Assembly (NCBI GenBank): GCA_030625965.1 | Contig: DAOUPV010000013.1 | Span: 1 to 39,722, forward strand | DNA length: 39,722 bases | Direction: 5' to 3' | DNA from: Clostridia bacterium | GTDB taxonomy: Bacteria > Bacillota > TC1 > UBA5767 | Shown here: positions 1-8,112 of the stretch, piece after piece | Layout: each line of letters starts with the position of its first letter | Position numbering within the stretch: position 1 is the first letter of the stretch | Notes under the pieces: generated by a model | Seen by the model: the letters and a program-made list of their open reading frames with translations, nothing else | The model's database searches: none | What the model was told of the DNA's origin: nothing | Made by a program: the position numbers and the translations under genes

Positions 1-261
1 GAGGCCAAACAGCCGAGGACCATAGTGGGTGAATACCCCAACAAGGACATACTGCTGATTGTCATCGACGGTCGCCAGTCGGACTGGTCTTCCGGGGTTA
101 CATTGGAGGAAGCCCAGGATGTGCTCATCCAGTTGGGAATCAAGGAAGCGTACAATCTGGACGGCGGCGGATCGACCTCCATGGTGTTTAATGGTGAGAT
201 CCTGAACAAGCCCAGTGACGGCGTGGAGCGTCCGGTTGTCAGCAACATTATTGTGCACTGA
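1..261 (+). CDS. Phosphodiester glycosidase family protein, C-terminal fragment
   Basis: The reading frame is open from base 1, so the gene begins upstream of the window; only the last 86 codons are present. The tail contains an ILLIVIDGR-like strand, then the segment YNLDGGGSTSMVFNGE and a closing RPVVSNIIV. The LDGGGSTSM motif is the hallmark of the phosphodiester glycosidase (NAGPA / exopolysaccharide biosynthesis, DUF2233-type) domain, where it forms part of the active site. The known family uncovers or cleaves sugar phosphodiesters and is often exported in Bacillota. Signal peptide and N-terminal domains cannot be judged because they lie outside the window. A terminator hairpin follows the stop codon directly, so this is the last gene of its transcript. 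Confidence 0.85.
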   Translation, partial: EAKQPRTIVGEYPNKDILLIVIDGRQSDWSSGVTLEEAQDVLIQLGIKEAYNLDGGGSTSMVFNGEILNKPSDGVERPVVSNIIVH

Positions 262-286
262 AAAAACCACCTTCGGGTGGTTTTTC
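262..286 (+). terminator. Intrinsic terminator
   Basis: The inverted repeat AAAAACCACC / GGTGGTTTTT has a TTCG loop and runs into a T-rich stretch. It starts one base after the stop codon of the glycosidase gene and separates it from cca. Confidence 0.9.
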
Positions 287-299
287 TCTTGAATGACCG

Positions 300-308
300 T
301 GCTATAAT
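300..308 (+). promoter_or_regulatory. Extended -10 promoter for cca
   Basis: A perfect TATAAT at 303-308 is preceded by TG at 300-301, giving TGCTATAAT, an extended -10 element. No good -35 box is present at the right distance. It lies 18 bp before the cca start codon, so the leader would be only about 10 nt. Confidence 0.6.
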
Positions 309-326
309 GGGGAAGAGGTAATTGAC

Positions 327-1544
327 ATGAACATGCCACCGGAAGTGAACAAACTAATAGAAGAACTGCATAGACATAGGCTGAAGCCCTACCTGGTGGG
401 TGGAGCACTTAGGGATCTGCTTTTAGGTATCGAGCCCTTGGACTATGACATCGCCTTCAAGGGTAGCGTTGAACATCTGGAGCACATCCGGATCCACCAT
501 CATGCGGGCCGCATAGACCGGGATCACGGTACGCTGTCTATGAAGATGGACGGTGCTAAGGCGGAGATAACCCTGTTCCGCAAAGAAAGCGGATATGCGG
601 ATGCCAGACACCCAGGAGTAATCAGCTTCGATGCGGAGTTGGGTGAGGATCTGTCACGTCGAGATTTCGCCATGAACAGCATGGCCTACGATTTCGAGAC
701 GGGTGAGATTACGGACCCGTTTGGTGCACGGGAGGATATCAATGTGCGTCCCATTCGAATCCGGACCACCAGAAAGCCGACCCTGTCCTTTATGGAGGAC
801 GCCTTGCGCATGGTGCGGGCGTTACGTCTGTTGGGACGAGTGTCCTTGGTCGGAGAAGCGGTTTTTTCACAGGTAACCGAGCAGGCCCTCCGGGACTGCC
901 GGGATCAGGTGTCCCGTCTGCGACCGGAAGTGGTGCACCGGGAAATGATGAAAATTTGGAGCGAACCCAATACGGGAGACACTTTCTGTAGGATACGGGA
1001 TCTTGGATATCTGCCGATATTGTTTCCGGACCTGGAATCCGGACGGGAGACCAGGAGGTTCGAATGCCTGAACGGAGACCAACCGCTGGCCATGAAGATG
1101 GCCCAGTTCGCCCGTTGTGTGGAGGTTGCGCCGATGGTCCTCTATGCAGGTCTTGGTTACGCCAAGAAGGCTTGGCATAAGGCAGAATCGCTCTATGTGG
1201 CCGCCGGTCTATTGGGGGAAACGGATGTCGGAAGTGCCAAAACGGGATTTTCCTTGCTGAGAGAACAGGACAGGACGCTGGCCTGCCGTTTGTATGAGCA
1301 GTTTTCCGGGGACAAATCGGGACTATATGTTAGAATATGTGAGGAGCATGAAGCCATTACGGTGAAGGACCTAGACATAGGGGCTATAGACCTGCTAGAC
1401 CTGGGTACGCCCAGAGAACAGGTAGGCGATACCCAGCGCTGGCTGCTGGGCAAGGTATACCTGAACGAAGAACTGAATACCAGAGAGACATTGATTGGAT
1501 TATTAAGGGAGAAAGGGAAAATAGATGGAAATGACACAGATTAA
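327..1544 (+). CDS. cca: CCA tRNA nucleotidyltransferase
   Basis: This 405-residue protein adds or repairs the 3' CCA end of tRNAs in the cytoplasm. The N-terminal nucleotidyltransferase signature LVGGALRDLLLG is followed by DYDIA, which supplies the two metal-binding aspartates of the class II enzyme. Further on are RRDFAMNSMAYD, the segment DPFGAREDI, and the RALRLLGR region typical of the poly(A) polymerase / CCA family head and neck domains. A Shine-Dalgarno-like AGAGGT sits about 8 bases before ATG 327. The C-terminal region is more divergent, as is usual. The 3' end overlaps yhaM by 20 bases, suggesting one transcript and coupled translation. A poly(A) polymerase assignment is less likely because most Bacillota encode only the CCA enzyme, but sequence alone does not exclude it. 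Confidence 0.9.
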   Translation: MNMPPEVNKLIEELHRHRLKPYLVGGALRDLLLGIEPLDYDIAFKGSVEHLEHIRIHHHAGRIDRDHGTLSMKMDGAKAEITLFRKESGYADARHPGVISFDAELGEDLSRRDFAMNSMAYDFETGEITDPFGAREDINVRPIRIRTTRKPTLSFMEDALRMVRALRLLGRVSLVGEAVFSQVTEQALRDCRDQVSRLRPEVVHREMMKIWSEPNTGDTFCRIRDLGYLPILFPDLESGRETRRFECLNGDQPLAMKMAQFARCVEVAPMVLYAGLGYAKKAWHKAESLYVAAGLLGETDVGSAKTGFSLLREQDRTLACRLYEQFSGDKSGLYVRICEEHEAITVKDLDIGAIDLLDLGTPREQVGDTQRWLLGKVYLNEELNTRETLIGLLREKGKIDGNDTD

Positions 1545-2469
1545 AGATTTACAGACCAACCAGGAATTGATCGGCTATTATCTGGTGAAGGAGATGACAC
1601 TCAAGGAGGGCGCCAAAGGATGCTACCTAGACATCATGCTGTCCGACCCCACCGGTACCATCAACGCCAAGATTTGGAAGTGCGACCCTAAGGATGCGAA
1701 TAGCTATCCCAAGGGCACGCTGGTGAAGGTCATGGCCAGAATCGCTGAATTCAGGGGCAAACCCCAGATGAATATCGCCAAGATCCGCAAAGCCAATGAG
1801 GAGGACGGTGTCAAAGTCGAAGATTACGTGGCCGCAGCTCCGATGGAGGCTAAGGTCATGTACGACCAAGTGATGGAACAAGCCAGACGCATTGAAGACC
1901 AAGATATCCGCAAGGTCTGTTTCAACTTCCTGGAAAGCAATCGCAAGGAGCTCATGTATTACCCTGCGGCCAAAGCCATGCACCATGCTATCCGTAGCGG
2001 ACTTCTCTACCATATACTACGCATGCTGCAGGTAGCCGATGGTGTAGCGAACGTATACGCAAAACTAGATAGGGACCTGCTGATTGCAGGTGTCATTTTG
2101 CACGACATTGAGAAAATCAACGAACTCTCCTCAGACGAGCTAGGCTTGGCTGATTATACGTTGGAGGGTGAACTGTTGGGACATTTGGTGATGGGCGTGA
2201 AAAACATCGCCAAATATTGCGACGAAGCCAACATCCCCAATGAAAAATCACTGGTCCTGCAGCATTTGGTCCTCTCGCATCACCAGAGACCGGAGTACGG
2301 CAGCCCTAAGATGCCCATGATTCCGGAAGCCGAGATGCTGCACTATATAGATATGATGGATGCCAGACTCTACAGCTTCGAGGATGCCTTGAAAGATATC
2401 CAACCGGGTGAAATGAGTGATCGTGTGTTCTCTTTAGAGAACAGACGTGTCTACCGGTACCAGAAATAG
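1525..2469 (+). CDS. yhaM: 3'-5' exoribonuclease YhaM family protein
   Basis: The protein has 314 residues. The N-terminal ~80 residues look like an OB-fold nucleic-acid-binding domain (segments LSDPTGTINAKIW and VKVMARIAEFRGKPQM). A central HD phosphohydrolase domain follows, with paired histidines in HHAIRSGLLYH and the metal-binding LHD at H193-D194. This order (OB fold then HD domain) is that of the Bacillota exoribonuclease YhaM, which degrades RNA from the 3' end with metal help. GGGAGAAAGGG lies just before ATG 1525. The gene starts inside the end of cca and its stop abuts the next gene, so it belongs to the same operon. Confidence 0.88.
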   Translation: MEMTQIKDLQTNQELIGYYLVKEMTLKEGAKGCYLDIMLSDPTGTINAKIWKCDPKDANSYPKGTLVKVMARIAEFRGKPQMNIAKIRKANEEDGVKVEDYVAAAPMEAKVMYDQVMEQARRIEDQDIRKVCFNFLESNRKELMYYPAAKAMHHAIRSGLLYHILRMLQVADGVANVYAKLDRDLLIAGVILHDIEKINELSSDELGLADYTLEGELLGHLVMGVKNIAKYCDEANIPNEKSLVLQHLVLSHHQRPEYGSPKMPMIPEAEMLHYIDMMDARLYSFEDALKDIQPGEMSDRVFSLENRRVYRYQK

Positions 2470-2477
2470 TGGCGGCC

Positions 2478-3617
2478 ATGAGATTGATCGCGACAGCGGC
2501 TTTCGGACTGGAAGCCGTGGTAAAACGGGAAATAGAAGAATTGGGACTGGAAACATTGTCAGTCGAGAATGGCAAGGTGACCTTTGAGGGCGGTTATCCG
2601 GAACTGGTCAAGGCCAACCTCTGGTTGCGAACAGCGGACCGGGTCCTTCTGGAGATGGGATCCTTTCCAGCAACGACGTTCGATGAACTCTTTGAGGGCG
2701 TGCGTGCCCTACCCTGGGAGGAATGGATTCACGAGAACGGTATCTTCCCAGTAGAAGGCAAATCCGTAAAATCTACGCTGTTCAGCGTTTCAGATTGTCA
2801 GCGCATCTGTAAGAAAGCTGTCGCGGCGCGGCTGGGTAAGGTCTATGGACAGGAATGGCTGGAGGAAACGGAGTCCTTGTACCGGATTCAGGTTTCCCTA
2901 CTTAAGGATATTGCCACTTTGACCATCGATACCAGCGGTGTCGGTCTGCATAAACGCGGTTACCGTGACTACAATGCCATCGCGCCACTGAAGGAGACAT
3001 TGGCTGCGGCCATGGTCAAGCTCAGCTATTGGGACAAGGACAGGCCTCTGGTCGATCCCTTCTGCGGATCGGGTACCATCCTGATTGAGGCGGCTCTGGT
3101 GGGCATGAATATGGCACCGGGACTGACTCGGGAATTCGCGTTCGAGACTTGGTCCAACTTTCCTAAGGATATCTATCAGCAGATGCGGGACGAAGCTGTC
3201 GACGCAACGGACTGGGATGCCAAGCTGAATATTGTGGGATCGGACCGGGATCTGAACGCCCTCAAGCTGGCGGAACGCCACATCGAACGGGCCGGCGTGG
3301 AAGACCAGGTGAAACTGGTGCATGCCGATTTCAAGAAGATGCCCTTCAACGATGACTATGGCGTCATCATCTGCAATCCACCTTACGGCGAACGTATGGG
3401 GGAACTAGAGGAAGTGGAAACTATGTACCGGGATATGGGCGATCTGTTCCGGACGTTGCCCACCTGGTCCAAGTATGTAATTACCTCACACAGAGGTTTT
3501 GAAAGATTGGCGAGGCAACAGGCAGACCGAAAGCGCAAGCTATACAACGGACGGATCCAATGTAACTACTACCAGTACTACGGGCCCAGGCCCCCGAAAG
3601 GAGAAAAGCATGAGTAA
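2478..3617 (+). CDS. THUMP domain class I SAM-dependent RNA methyltransferase (YpsC/RlmL-N type)
   Basis: The 379-residue protein has an N-terminal ferredoxin-like/THUMP half (start MRLIATAAFGLEAVV) and a C-terminal Rossmann methyltransferase half. The SAM-binding stretch DPFCGSGTILIEAAL begins near residue 193, and the catalytic NPPYGER motif begins at N300; an NPPY motif is expected of an N2-guanine or similar base methyltransferase. The family (COG0116) includes the N-terminal half of E. coli RlmL, which makes m2G in 23S rRNA; the exact target of the Bacillota YpsC branch is not established here. GTG 2469 is an alternative start overlapping the yhaM stop, but ATG 2478 gives the usual N-terminus of the family. 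Neither has a convincing Shine-Dalgarno, so translation is probably coupled to yhaM. Confidence 0.85.
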   Translation: MRLIATAAFGLEAVVKREIEELGLETLSVENGKVTFEGGYPELVKANLWLRTADRVLLEMGSFPATTFDELFEGVRALPWEEWIHENGIFPVEGKSVKSTLFSVSDCQRICKKAVAARLGKVYGQEWLEETESLYRIQVSLLKDIATLTIDTSGVGLHKRGYRDYNAIAPLKETLAAAMVKLSYWDKDRPLVDPFCGSGTILIEAALVGMNMAPGLTREFAFETWSNFPKDIYQQMRDEAVDATDWDAKLNIVGSDRDLNALKLAERHIERAGVEDQVKLVHADFKKMPFNDDYGVIICNPPYGERMGELEEVETMYRDMGDLFRTLPTWSKYVITSHRGFERLARQQADRKRKLYNGRIQCNYYQYYGPRPPKGEKHE

Positions 3618-3984
3618 AATTCGTCATGGCCATGTAGGCCTATTCGTAGATAATCTGGAACGATCGGCAGATTTTTATCAAGATATGTTGGGCGGCAACC
3701 CCCAGGAGGCACTTGTCATAGCGGAGGACTTCATCATCCAGCATGTGCTTTTTGACGGTTTCGACCTGGAACTGGTCAAGCAACCGGGACCAGTGGCATC
3801 CTGTGACGGACCGGTCAATCATCTGTGCTTTGACACAGACGATGCGAGCGCTGAATACGAGCGTGTACAGGCGGCCGGATATGAGATTGATGAGGAATTG
3901 GTCGATAACGAATTCGTGGCATACTTCTTTTTTAGAGGACCTGACCATGAGCGTATAGAGATGATGCAACGGAAGATGGTTTAG
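3610..3984 (+). CDS. VOC (glyoxalase/bleomycin resistance/dioxygenase) family protein
   Basis: This is a 124-residue single VOC-fold protein. It starts HGHVGLFVDNLERSADFYQD, where the histidine and the 'adFYqdmLG' pattern are typical of the first beta-alpha-beta-beta-beta module. The second module contains VNHLCFDTDD and ends with FFRGPDHERIEMMQ, which supplies the usual late acidic metal ligand. Substrate is unknown; members include glyoxalases, epimerases and dioxygenases. ATG 3610 was chosen because AAGGAG lies 7 bases upstream and the fold begins there; longer in-frame starts would run back into the methyltransferase gene. It overlaps the preceding stop by 8 bases. Confidence 0.85.
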   Translation: MSKIRHGHVGLFVDNLERSADFYQDMLGGNPQEALVIAEDFIIQHVLFDGFDLELVKQPGPVASCDGPVNHLCFDTDDASAEYERVQAAGYEIDEELVDNEFVAYFFFRGPDHERIEMMQRKMV

Positions 3985-3993
3985 GAGGCGTAC

Positions 3994-4740
3994 ATGAAAA
4001 GACTGGAAGGAAAAATTGCTCTGATCACCGGAGCCACCTCGGGAATCGGGGAAGCTACTGCACTTAGGTTTGCTGAGGAAGGGGCTTCGCTGGCCCTGTT
4101 GGGAAGAAACGAAGATAATGGAAAATGCTTGGAGAATAAGGCGCGGGAATTGGGCGTGCAGGCAAATTTCTACCGCTGTGATGTGGCATCCTTGGAAGAA
4201 ATAGAGAAGGTGACTCAGGCTGTAGAACGGGATTTCTCCCGTATCGACATCCTATTCAACAGCGCTGGTATCGCAACCGCTGGGACCATCGAGGACTTGA
4301 GCTTTGAGGACTGGGACCGGAGCTTTGCGGTCAATGTACGTGGGACCTTTGCCTTCTGCAAATGGGCAGTTCCCCTGATGCGGGCCAACGGTAGCGGCAA
4401 TATCATCAATGTGGCATCGACTGCCGGTACGGTAGGGGCCAATGGGCTGCATGCTTATAGCTCCTCCAAAGGTGCGGTGGTACTTCTTACTAAGAGCATG
4501 GCGGCCGACTATTCCAAGGAGAATATCCGGGTCAATTGTTTGTGCCCCGGGGCTACCATAACACCCATGATGGACGGACTGGGGGAAGAAGGTCTGCAGG
4601 AATTCTGCAAACTGATTCCAGCCCAGCGCATGGCGGAAGCAAGAGAAATCGCCAATACAGCGCTCTTTTTGGCCAGTGATGAATCCAGTTTTCTTTATGG
4701 ATCCACATTGGTGGCTGACGGTGGTTTCACTGCTATATAG
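3994..4740 (+). CDS. SDR family NAD(P)-dependent oxidoreductase
   Basis: This is a classical short-chain dehydrogenase of 248 residues. The cofactor motif TGATSGIG occupies residues 12-19, NSAG follows in the fourth strand region, and the catalytic serine lies in the segment VAST. The catalytic pair is Y155-xxx-K159 (YSSSK). The C-terminus ADGGFTAI is typical of FabG-like enzymes. It reduces or oxidises a keto/hydroxy group with NAD(P); the substrate cannot be told from sequence, and the gene is not in a fatty-acid cluster, so the FabG name is not used. GGAGG lies just before ATG 3994 with a 10-base gap to the VOC gene, so both are probably cotranscribed. Confidence 0.9.
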   Translation: MKRLEGKIALITGATSGIGEATALRFAEEGASLALLGRNEDNGKCLENKARELGVQANFYRCDVASLEEIEKVTQAVERDFSRIDILFNSAGIATAGTIEDLSFEDWDRSFAVNVRGTFAFCKWAVPLMRANGSGNIINVASTAGTVGANGLHAYSSSKGAVVLLTKSMAADYSKENIRVNCLCPGATITPMMDGLGEEGLQEFCKLIPAQRMAEAREIANTALFLASDESSFLYGSTLVADGGFTAI

Positions 4741-4748
4741 GAGGTCTC

Positions 4749-5303
4749 ATGGCAACAAGACGCATGATCAAGGTGCGCGAGATGGTAGAAGAGAGCATCT
4801 GGAAGGCCTACGACGATAAACGCATGACCAGGCAGGAGGTCGCTGAAGAACTGCATCACCTTTACGGTGTGGCCCAATGGGCGCAGCATCTGGCAGCGCG
4901 GCGTAATTTGGTCCCCGACATAGCCTGTGTCATCGGACTGATGCATGATATCGGTCGTATTGAGAAGGATTGGAGCGGTGAAAGACACGTCCTGGAGGGT
5001 GCTAAATTGGCCAAGAAAATGCTGGCCCGGATGGATATTTTCAGTGAGACAGAACTGAAGATCATCAGGAAGGCCATCAAGACCCACAACCGAAAATCGG
5101 AGGTGGAACAAGCCAGCTATGCGGAACTGATCAAGGATGCGGATCTCCTGAGTCGTTATTATGAGGATTCTGCCAAAAAGCTGGGTGCTTCCAAGCAACG
5201 GCGGTTAGAGCAGTTGCTGAGAGAACTGTCCCAGATGGAAAATTTGGAGACGGATACCTGGTCATTGAAAAAATTCATTCCCAAATGGGTGGAAACGAGG
5301 TAG
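4749..5303 (+). CDS. HD domain-containing protein
   Basis: A 184-residue protein with one HD phosphohydrolase domain. The metal-binding signature is visible as HHLYGVAQWAQHLA (first histidine) and MHDIGRIEKDW with H66-D67, then H in the segment RHVLEGAKLA and a later KDADLLSRYY aspartate. Such small HD proteins include YqeK-like Ap4A hydrolases and nucleotide phosphohydrolases; the actual substrate is unknown. GGAGGT precedes ATG 4749 and the upstream SDR gene ends 8 bases earlier, placing it in the same run. The C-terminal 50 residues are charged and not assigned. Confidence 0.8.
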   Translation: MATRRMIKVREMVEESIWKAYDDKRMTRQEVAEELHHLYGVAQWAQHLAARRNLVPDIACVIGLMHDIGRIEKDWSGERHVLEGAKLAKKMLARMDIFSETELKIIRKAIKTHNRKSEVEQASYAELIKDADLLSRYYEDSAKKLGASKQRRLEQLLRELSQMENLETDTWSLKKFIPKWVETR

Positions 5304-5306
5304 AAT

Positions 5307-5750
5307 ATGAACAGGGTATTTACCCAAAACAGGAAAGAGGCGTTTTTTGACTTCTTCCAGAACGACCGTTTCGCCAAGGTGAATGGTATGATTCTGGAGG
5401 ACCTGGATTACGGCTGGGCCAGGGCAAGCATGCAAGTCGATACAAACCATCTAAACGCAGCCGACATGGTGATGGGCGGCGCCCTGTTCACCCTGTGTGA
5501 TTTCGCCTTTGCGGCGGCTTCCAACTCCTACGGCAGTATGGCGGTCGGAACCCATATGGATTTTCATCTTATAAAAGCCCCTAGAACCGAGCGGATCGAG
5601 GTGGAAGCGGTGGAAATCAAACGCGGCAAGACTCTCGGAATCTACGAGATGAGCTTGCGAGACGGGGATGGCCAACTCTGCTCCAAAATGACCGGAACGG
5701 TCATTTTATATCCGGGAAAGAGCTTGTTCCCCGGTTCCATTGAATTCTAG
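5307..5750 (+). CDS. PaaI family hotdog-fold thioesterase
   Basis: A 147-residue single hotdog domain. The core segment NHLNAADMVMGGALFTLCDFAFAAAS corresponds to the central helix and catalytic loop of PaaI/YbgC-type acyl-CoA thioesterases (pattern HxN...xxHGGxxxxLxDxA, here with methionine-glycine replacing the histidine-glycine). It is followed by THMDFHLIKAPRTERIEVEAV. It would hydrolyse an acyl-CoA thioester in the cytoplasm; substrate unknown. It begins 3 bases after the HD gene stop and is the last gene of the first run. The downstream promoter's -35 box lies within its final codons. Confidence 0.85.
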   Translation: MNRVFTQNRKEAFFDFFQNDRFAKVNGMILEDLDYGWARASMQVDTNHLNAADMVMGGALFTLCDFAFAAASNSYGSMAVGTHMDFHLIKAPRTERIEVEAVEIKRGKTLGIYEMSLRDGDGQLCSKMTGTVILYPGKSLFPGSIEF

Positions 5751-5767
5751 GGAACGAGTGATATAAT
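5740..5767 (+). promoter_or_regulatory. Sigma-A-type promoter of the sulfur operon
   Basis: TTGAAT at 5740-5745 and TATAAT at 5762-5767 are separated by 16 bases; TG at 5759-5760 also makes the -10 extended. It overlaps the end of the PaaI gene and sits 27 bp before the DUF39 start codon. Confidence 0.75.
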
Positions 5768-5794
5768 GGGAGCAATTGAGAAAAGGAGACGATC

Positions 5795-6970
5795 ATGAAG
5801 AAAACCATACAAGAAATCAATGAAAAGATCCTGAGCGGCAAAGCGGTTGCTGTAACGGCCGAGGAGATCATCGATCTGGTCGATAAGGACGGATTGGAAA
5901 AGACTTTTGAAAAGGTGGATGTGGTTACAACCGGAACGTTCAGCCCCATGTGTTCCACTGGGGTCTTCCTGAATTTCGGGCATAACGACCCACCCATTAA
6001 GATGAACAAGACGACGTTGAACGGTGTGCCGGCCTATGCGGGCCTGGCAGCTGTTGATGCGTACCTTGGTGCCGGTGAACTGGCCGAAGATTACCATGGA
6101 GACGACATGTACGGTGGCGCACATGTAATTGAAGCGCTCCTTAAGGGCGAAGAGATCGACCTGTTCGCGACTGGTGCAGTGACAGATTGCTATCCCGCAC
6201 GGGAGTGCAGCCACAAAGTCACGTTGGATTCCATCAATGAAGCCATCATGTTCAATCCCAGGAACTGCTACCAGAACTATGCGGCGGCGGTCAACGGATC
6301 GGACAAGACCATCTACACCTATATGGGCATCCTTTATCCAAAGTTTAAAAACATGAACTATGCTACTTCGGGACAGCTTAGCCCGCTTCTGAACGATCCA
6401 ACCTACCGCACCATCGGTGTGGGAACCAAGATCTTTTTGGGTGGTGCCCAAGGACATATCGCCTGGAACGGAACCCAGTTCAAGACCAACGTAGAACGCT
6501 TAGAGAACGGTATACCGGTAGCGCCGGCGGCCACACTCAGCCTGATCGGCGACCTAAAGGAGATGAGTGCGGAATACATCCAGTCCGCAGTGTTTGAGCG
6601 CTACGGCGTGAGCATTTTCGTGGGTATGGGATTACCGATTCCTCTGCTGGATTTGGATATCTTGAAAAACGTATGTGTACGTGACGAAGAGATCTTCACC
6701 ACCATCGTGGATTACAGTGTGCCCAATCTGGAGAAACCTACCTATGGTCGCATCGACTACAAGAGTCTGAAGAGCGGCTCGGTGGAGCTGAATGGCAAGA
6801 AAGTGCGGACCGCACCCATGTCCAGTATCCCCAAAGCTAGAAAGATCGCTCAGACCCTGAAGGAATGGATCATGGCAGGGGAGTTCACCCTTGTTGAACC
6901 GGTGCGCATGTTCCCGGAGAATACTAGCCTGAACAGCTTGGGCGCAAGCGGAGGTGGCAAAGATGAGTAA
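5795..6970 (+). CDS. Homocysteine biosynthesis protein, DUF39/HcyBio family (COG1900)
   Basis: A 391-residue protein recognised from its N-terminus (KTIQEINEKILSGKAVAVTA) and core segments TGTFSPMCSTGVFLNFGH and ATGAVTDCYPARECSH. These carry conserved-looking cysteines C53, C132 and C138. In methanogens and other anaerobes this family, working with a NIL-ferredoxin protein, is known to be needed for sulfide incorporation into aspartate semialdehyde to make homocysteine; the thiols are thought to carry the sulfur. Here the partner is the very next gene, overlapping by 8 bases. AAAGGAG lies upstream of ATG 5795. The protein has no membrane segments and should act in the cytoplasm. The assignment of the whole pathway in this organism is inference. 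Confidence 0.9.
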   Translation: MKKTIQEINEKILSGKAVAVTAEEIIDLVDKDGLEKTFEKVDVVTTGTFSPMCSTGVFLNFGHNDPPIKMNKTTLNGVPAYAGLAAVDAYLGAGELAEDYHGDDMYGGAHVIEALLKGEEIDLFATGAVTDCYPARECSHKVTLDSINEAIMFNPRNCYQNYAAAVNGSDKTIYTYMGILYPKFKNMNYATSGQLSPLLNDPTYRTIGVGTKIFLGGAQGHIAWNGTQFKTNVERLENGIPVAPAATLSLIGDLKEMSAEYIQSAVFERYGVSIFVGMGLPIPLLDLDILKNVCVRDEEIFTTIVDYSVPNLEKPTYGRIDYKSLKSGSVELNGKKVRTAPMSSIPKARKIAQTLKEWIMAGEFTLVEPVRMFPENTSLNSLGASGGGKDE

Positions 6971-7361
6971 GAAGTATATTTTAAACTTTCACCAAAAAGC
7001 CACGGAAAAGCCCATCACCTATCTGTTGGTGAAGAACTTTGATATTAAGATAAACATCATTTCCGCTAAAATCGAGGCTGGTGAAGCCGGCACTTTGATC
7101 TTGGAGATGAACGGCAAGAGACTGGATGAGGCCATTGCCTTCATTAAGGCGGAAGGTGTAGACATCCATCGTATGAGCGAGGAAATCGAGCTAGACCGTG
7201 ATCTCTGCGTGGACTGCGGTGCATGTACTGCAGTCTGCCCCGTCGGTGCGTTGACCATCAACCACCGTACAGCGGAAGTAGAGTTGAAACCGGATTTGTG
7301 TGTGGCCTGTGGCATGTGTGTCAAAGCTTGCCCGAGAAGAGCCATCTCACTTTCGATCTGA
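6963..7361 (+). CDS. NIL domain / 4Fe-4S ferredoxin protein, partner of DUF39
   Basis: This 132-residue protein has an N-terminal NIL domain (about residues 4-75; TYLLVKNFDIKINIISAKIE) followed by two 4Fe-4S motifs, CVDCGACTAVCP and CVACGMCVKACP, each with the CxxCxxCxxxCP spacing of 2[4Fe-4S] ferredoxins. In the anaerobic homocysteine system such a protein supplies electrons or handles sulfur for the DUF39 enzyme. The start at ATG 6963 is preferred over GTG 6954 because GGAGGTGG at 6950-6956 then sits at normal distance. It overlaps the DUF39 gene by 8 bases and the next gene by one, which indicates translational coupling and a physical complex. Confidence 0.92.
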   Translation: MSKKYILNFHQKATEKPITYLLVKNFDIKINIISAKIEAGEAGTLILEMNGKRLDEAIAFIKAEGVDIHRMSEEIELDRDLCVDCGACTAVCPVGALTINHRTAEVELKPDLCVACGMCVKACPRRAISLSI

Positions 7362-8098
7362 TGCAGGAACGAATATACAGGGAATGGATGGGGAAGCGTT
7401 TTCCCCATCATTTTCTGCTCCGACACCAGGCCAGTGATATCTGGATCGGATTGGGAGAGGTGAGCGAACCAGCGGAAATGCAGTCAAAGCTGCAACACCT
7501 GCAGGTGGAATTGTATGACGATCTGGAACGCTATATTGACCTGCGCCCGGAATTTCTTACGTCGTTGAATCCCATTGGAGAGGATACAATTGCACCGGAA
7601 ATCGCTCGTGACATGATTCGCGCGGCCAAGGTGGCAGGTACCGGACCCATGGCGGCTGTAGCTGGAACATTTTCCCAATATATCGCCAAGGAAGCCAGAC
7701 GTTTTGGGGCTGTCGAAGTAGTTGCTGAGAACGGAGGCGACCTCTTTCTGGATTGCACAACCGACCTGGTCATAGCCCTTTATGCCGGCGAATCGCCTTT
7801 TTCCAACCGGATCGGACTGACGGTCCGAGCTACAGAGATGCCGTTATCCCTATGTACCTCGTCGGGGACTTTGGGGCACTCTTTTTCATTTGGCAAGGCG
7901 GATGCCGTAGTGGTGAAATCGCGGGATGGCGCCTTGGCCGATGCGTTGGCTACGTCCATCTGCAACCAGATCGGGGAGTCCCAGCCGATGGAACCGATAC
8001 TTGAGAGATACGGCAACGTTGATGGTGTCGAGGGAATCGTAGCGGTACGGCGTGACCAACTGGCCGCTGTGGGACGAATGGAACTGACAAAGATTTAG
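7361..8098 (+). CDS. UPF0280 family protein (COG2122)
   Basis: A 245-residue protein recognisable by SLNPIGEDTIAPEIARDMIRAA-like text, the segment VAGTGPMAAVAGTFSQYIA and the ENGGDLFLD motif, which resembles the ApbE-type flavin-transferase signature. COG2122 members co-occur with DUF39 and NIL-ferredoxin genes, and a methanogen member has been genetically linked to homocysteine formation; the chemical role is still uncertain. The start codon overlaps the stop of the ferredoxin gene as TGATG; longer in-frame starts would run back across the ferredoxin gene. The three-gene order is the full known set. A pure ApbE-like function is an alternative. Confidence 0.85.
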   Translation: MQERIYREWMGKRFPHHFLLRHQASDIWIGLGEVSEPAEMQSKLQHLQVELYDDLERYIDLRPEFLTSLNPIGEDTIAPEIARDMIRAAKVAGTGPMAAVAGTFSQYIAKEARRFGAVEVVAENGGDLFLDCTTDLVIALYAGESPFSNRIGLTVRATEMPLSLCTSSGTLGHSFSFGKADAVVVKSRDGALADALATSICNQIGESQPMEPILERYGNVDGVEGIVAVRRDQLAAVGRMELTKI

Positions 8099-8112
8099 AC
8101 AAGGAGAGAATC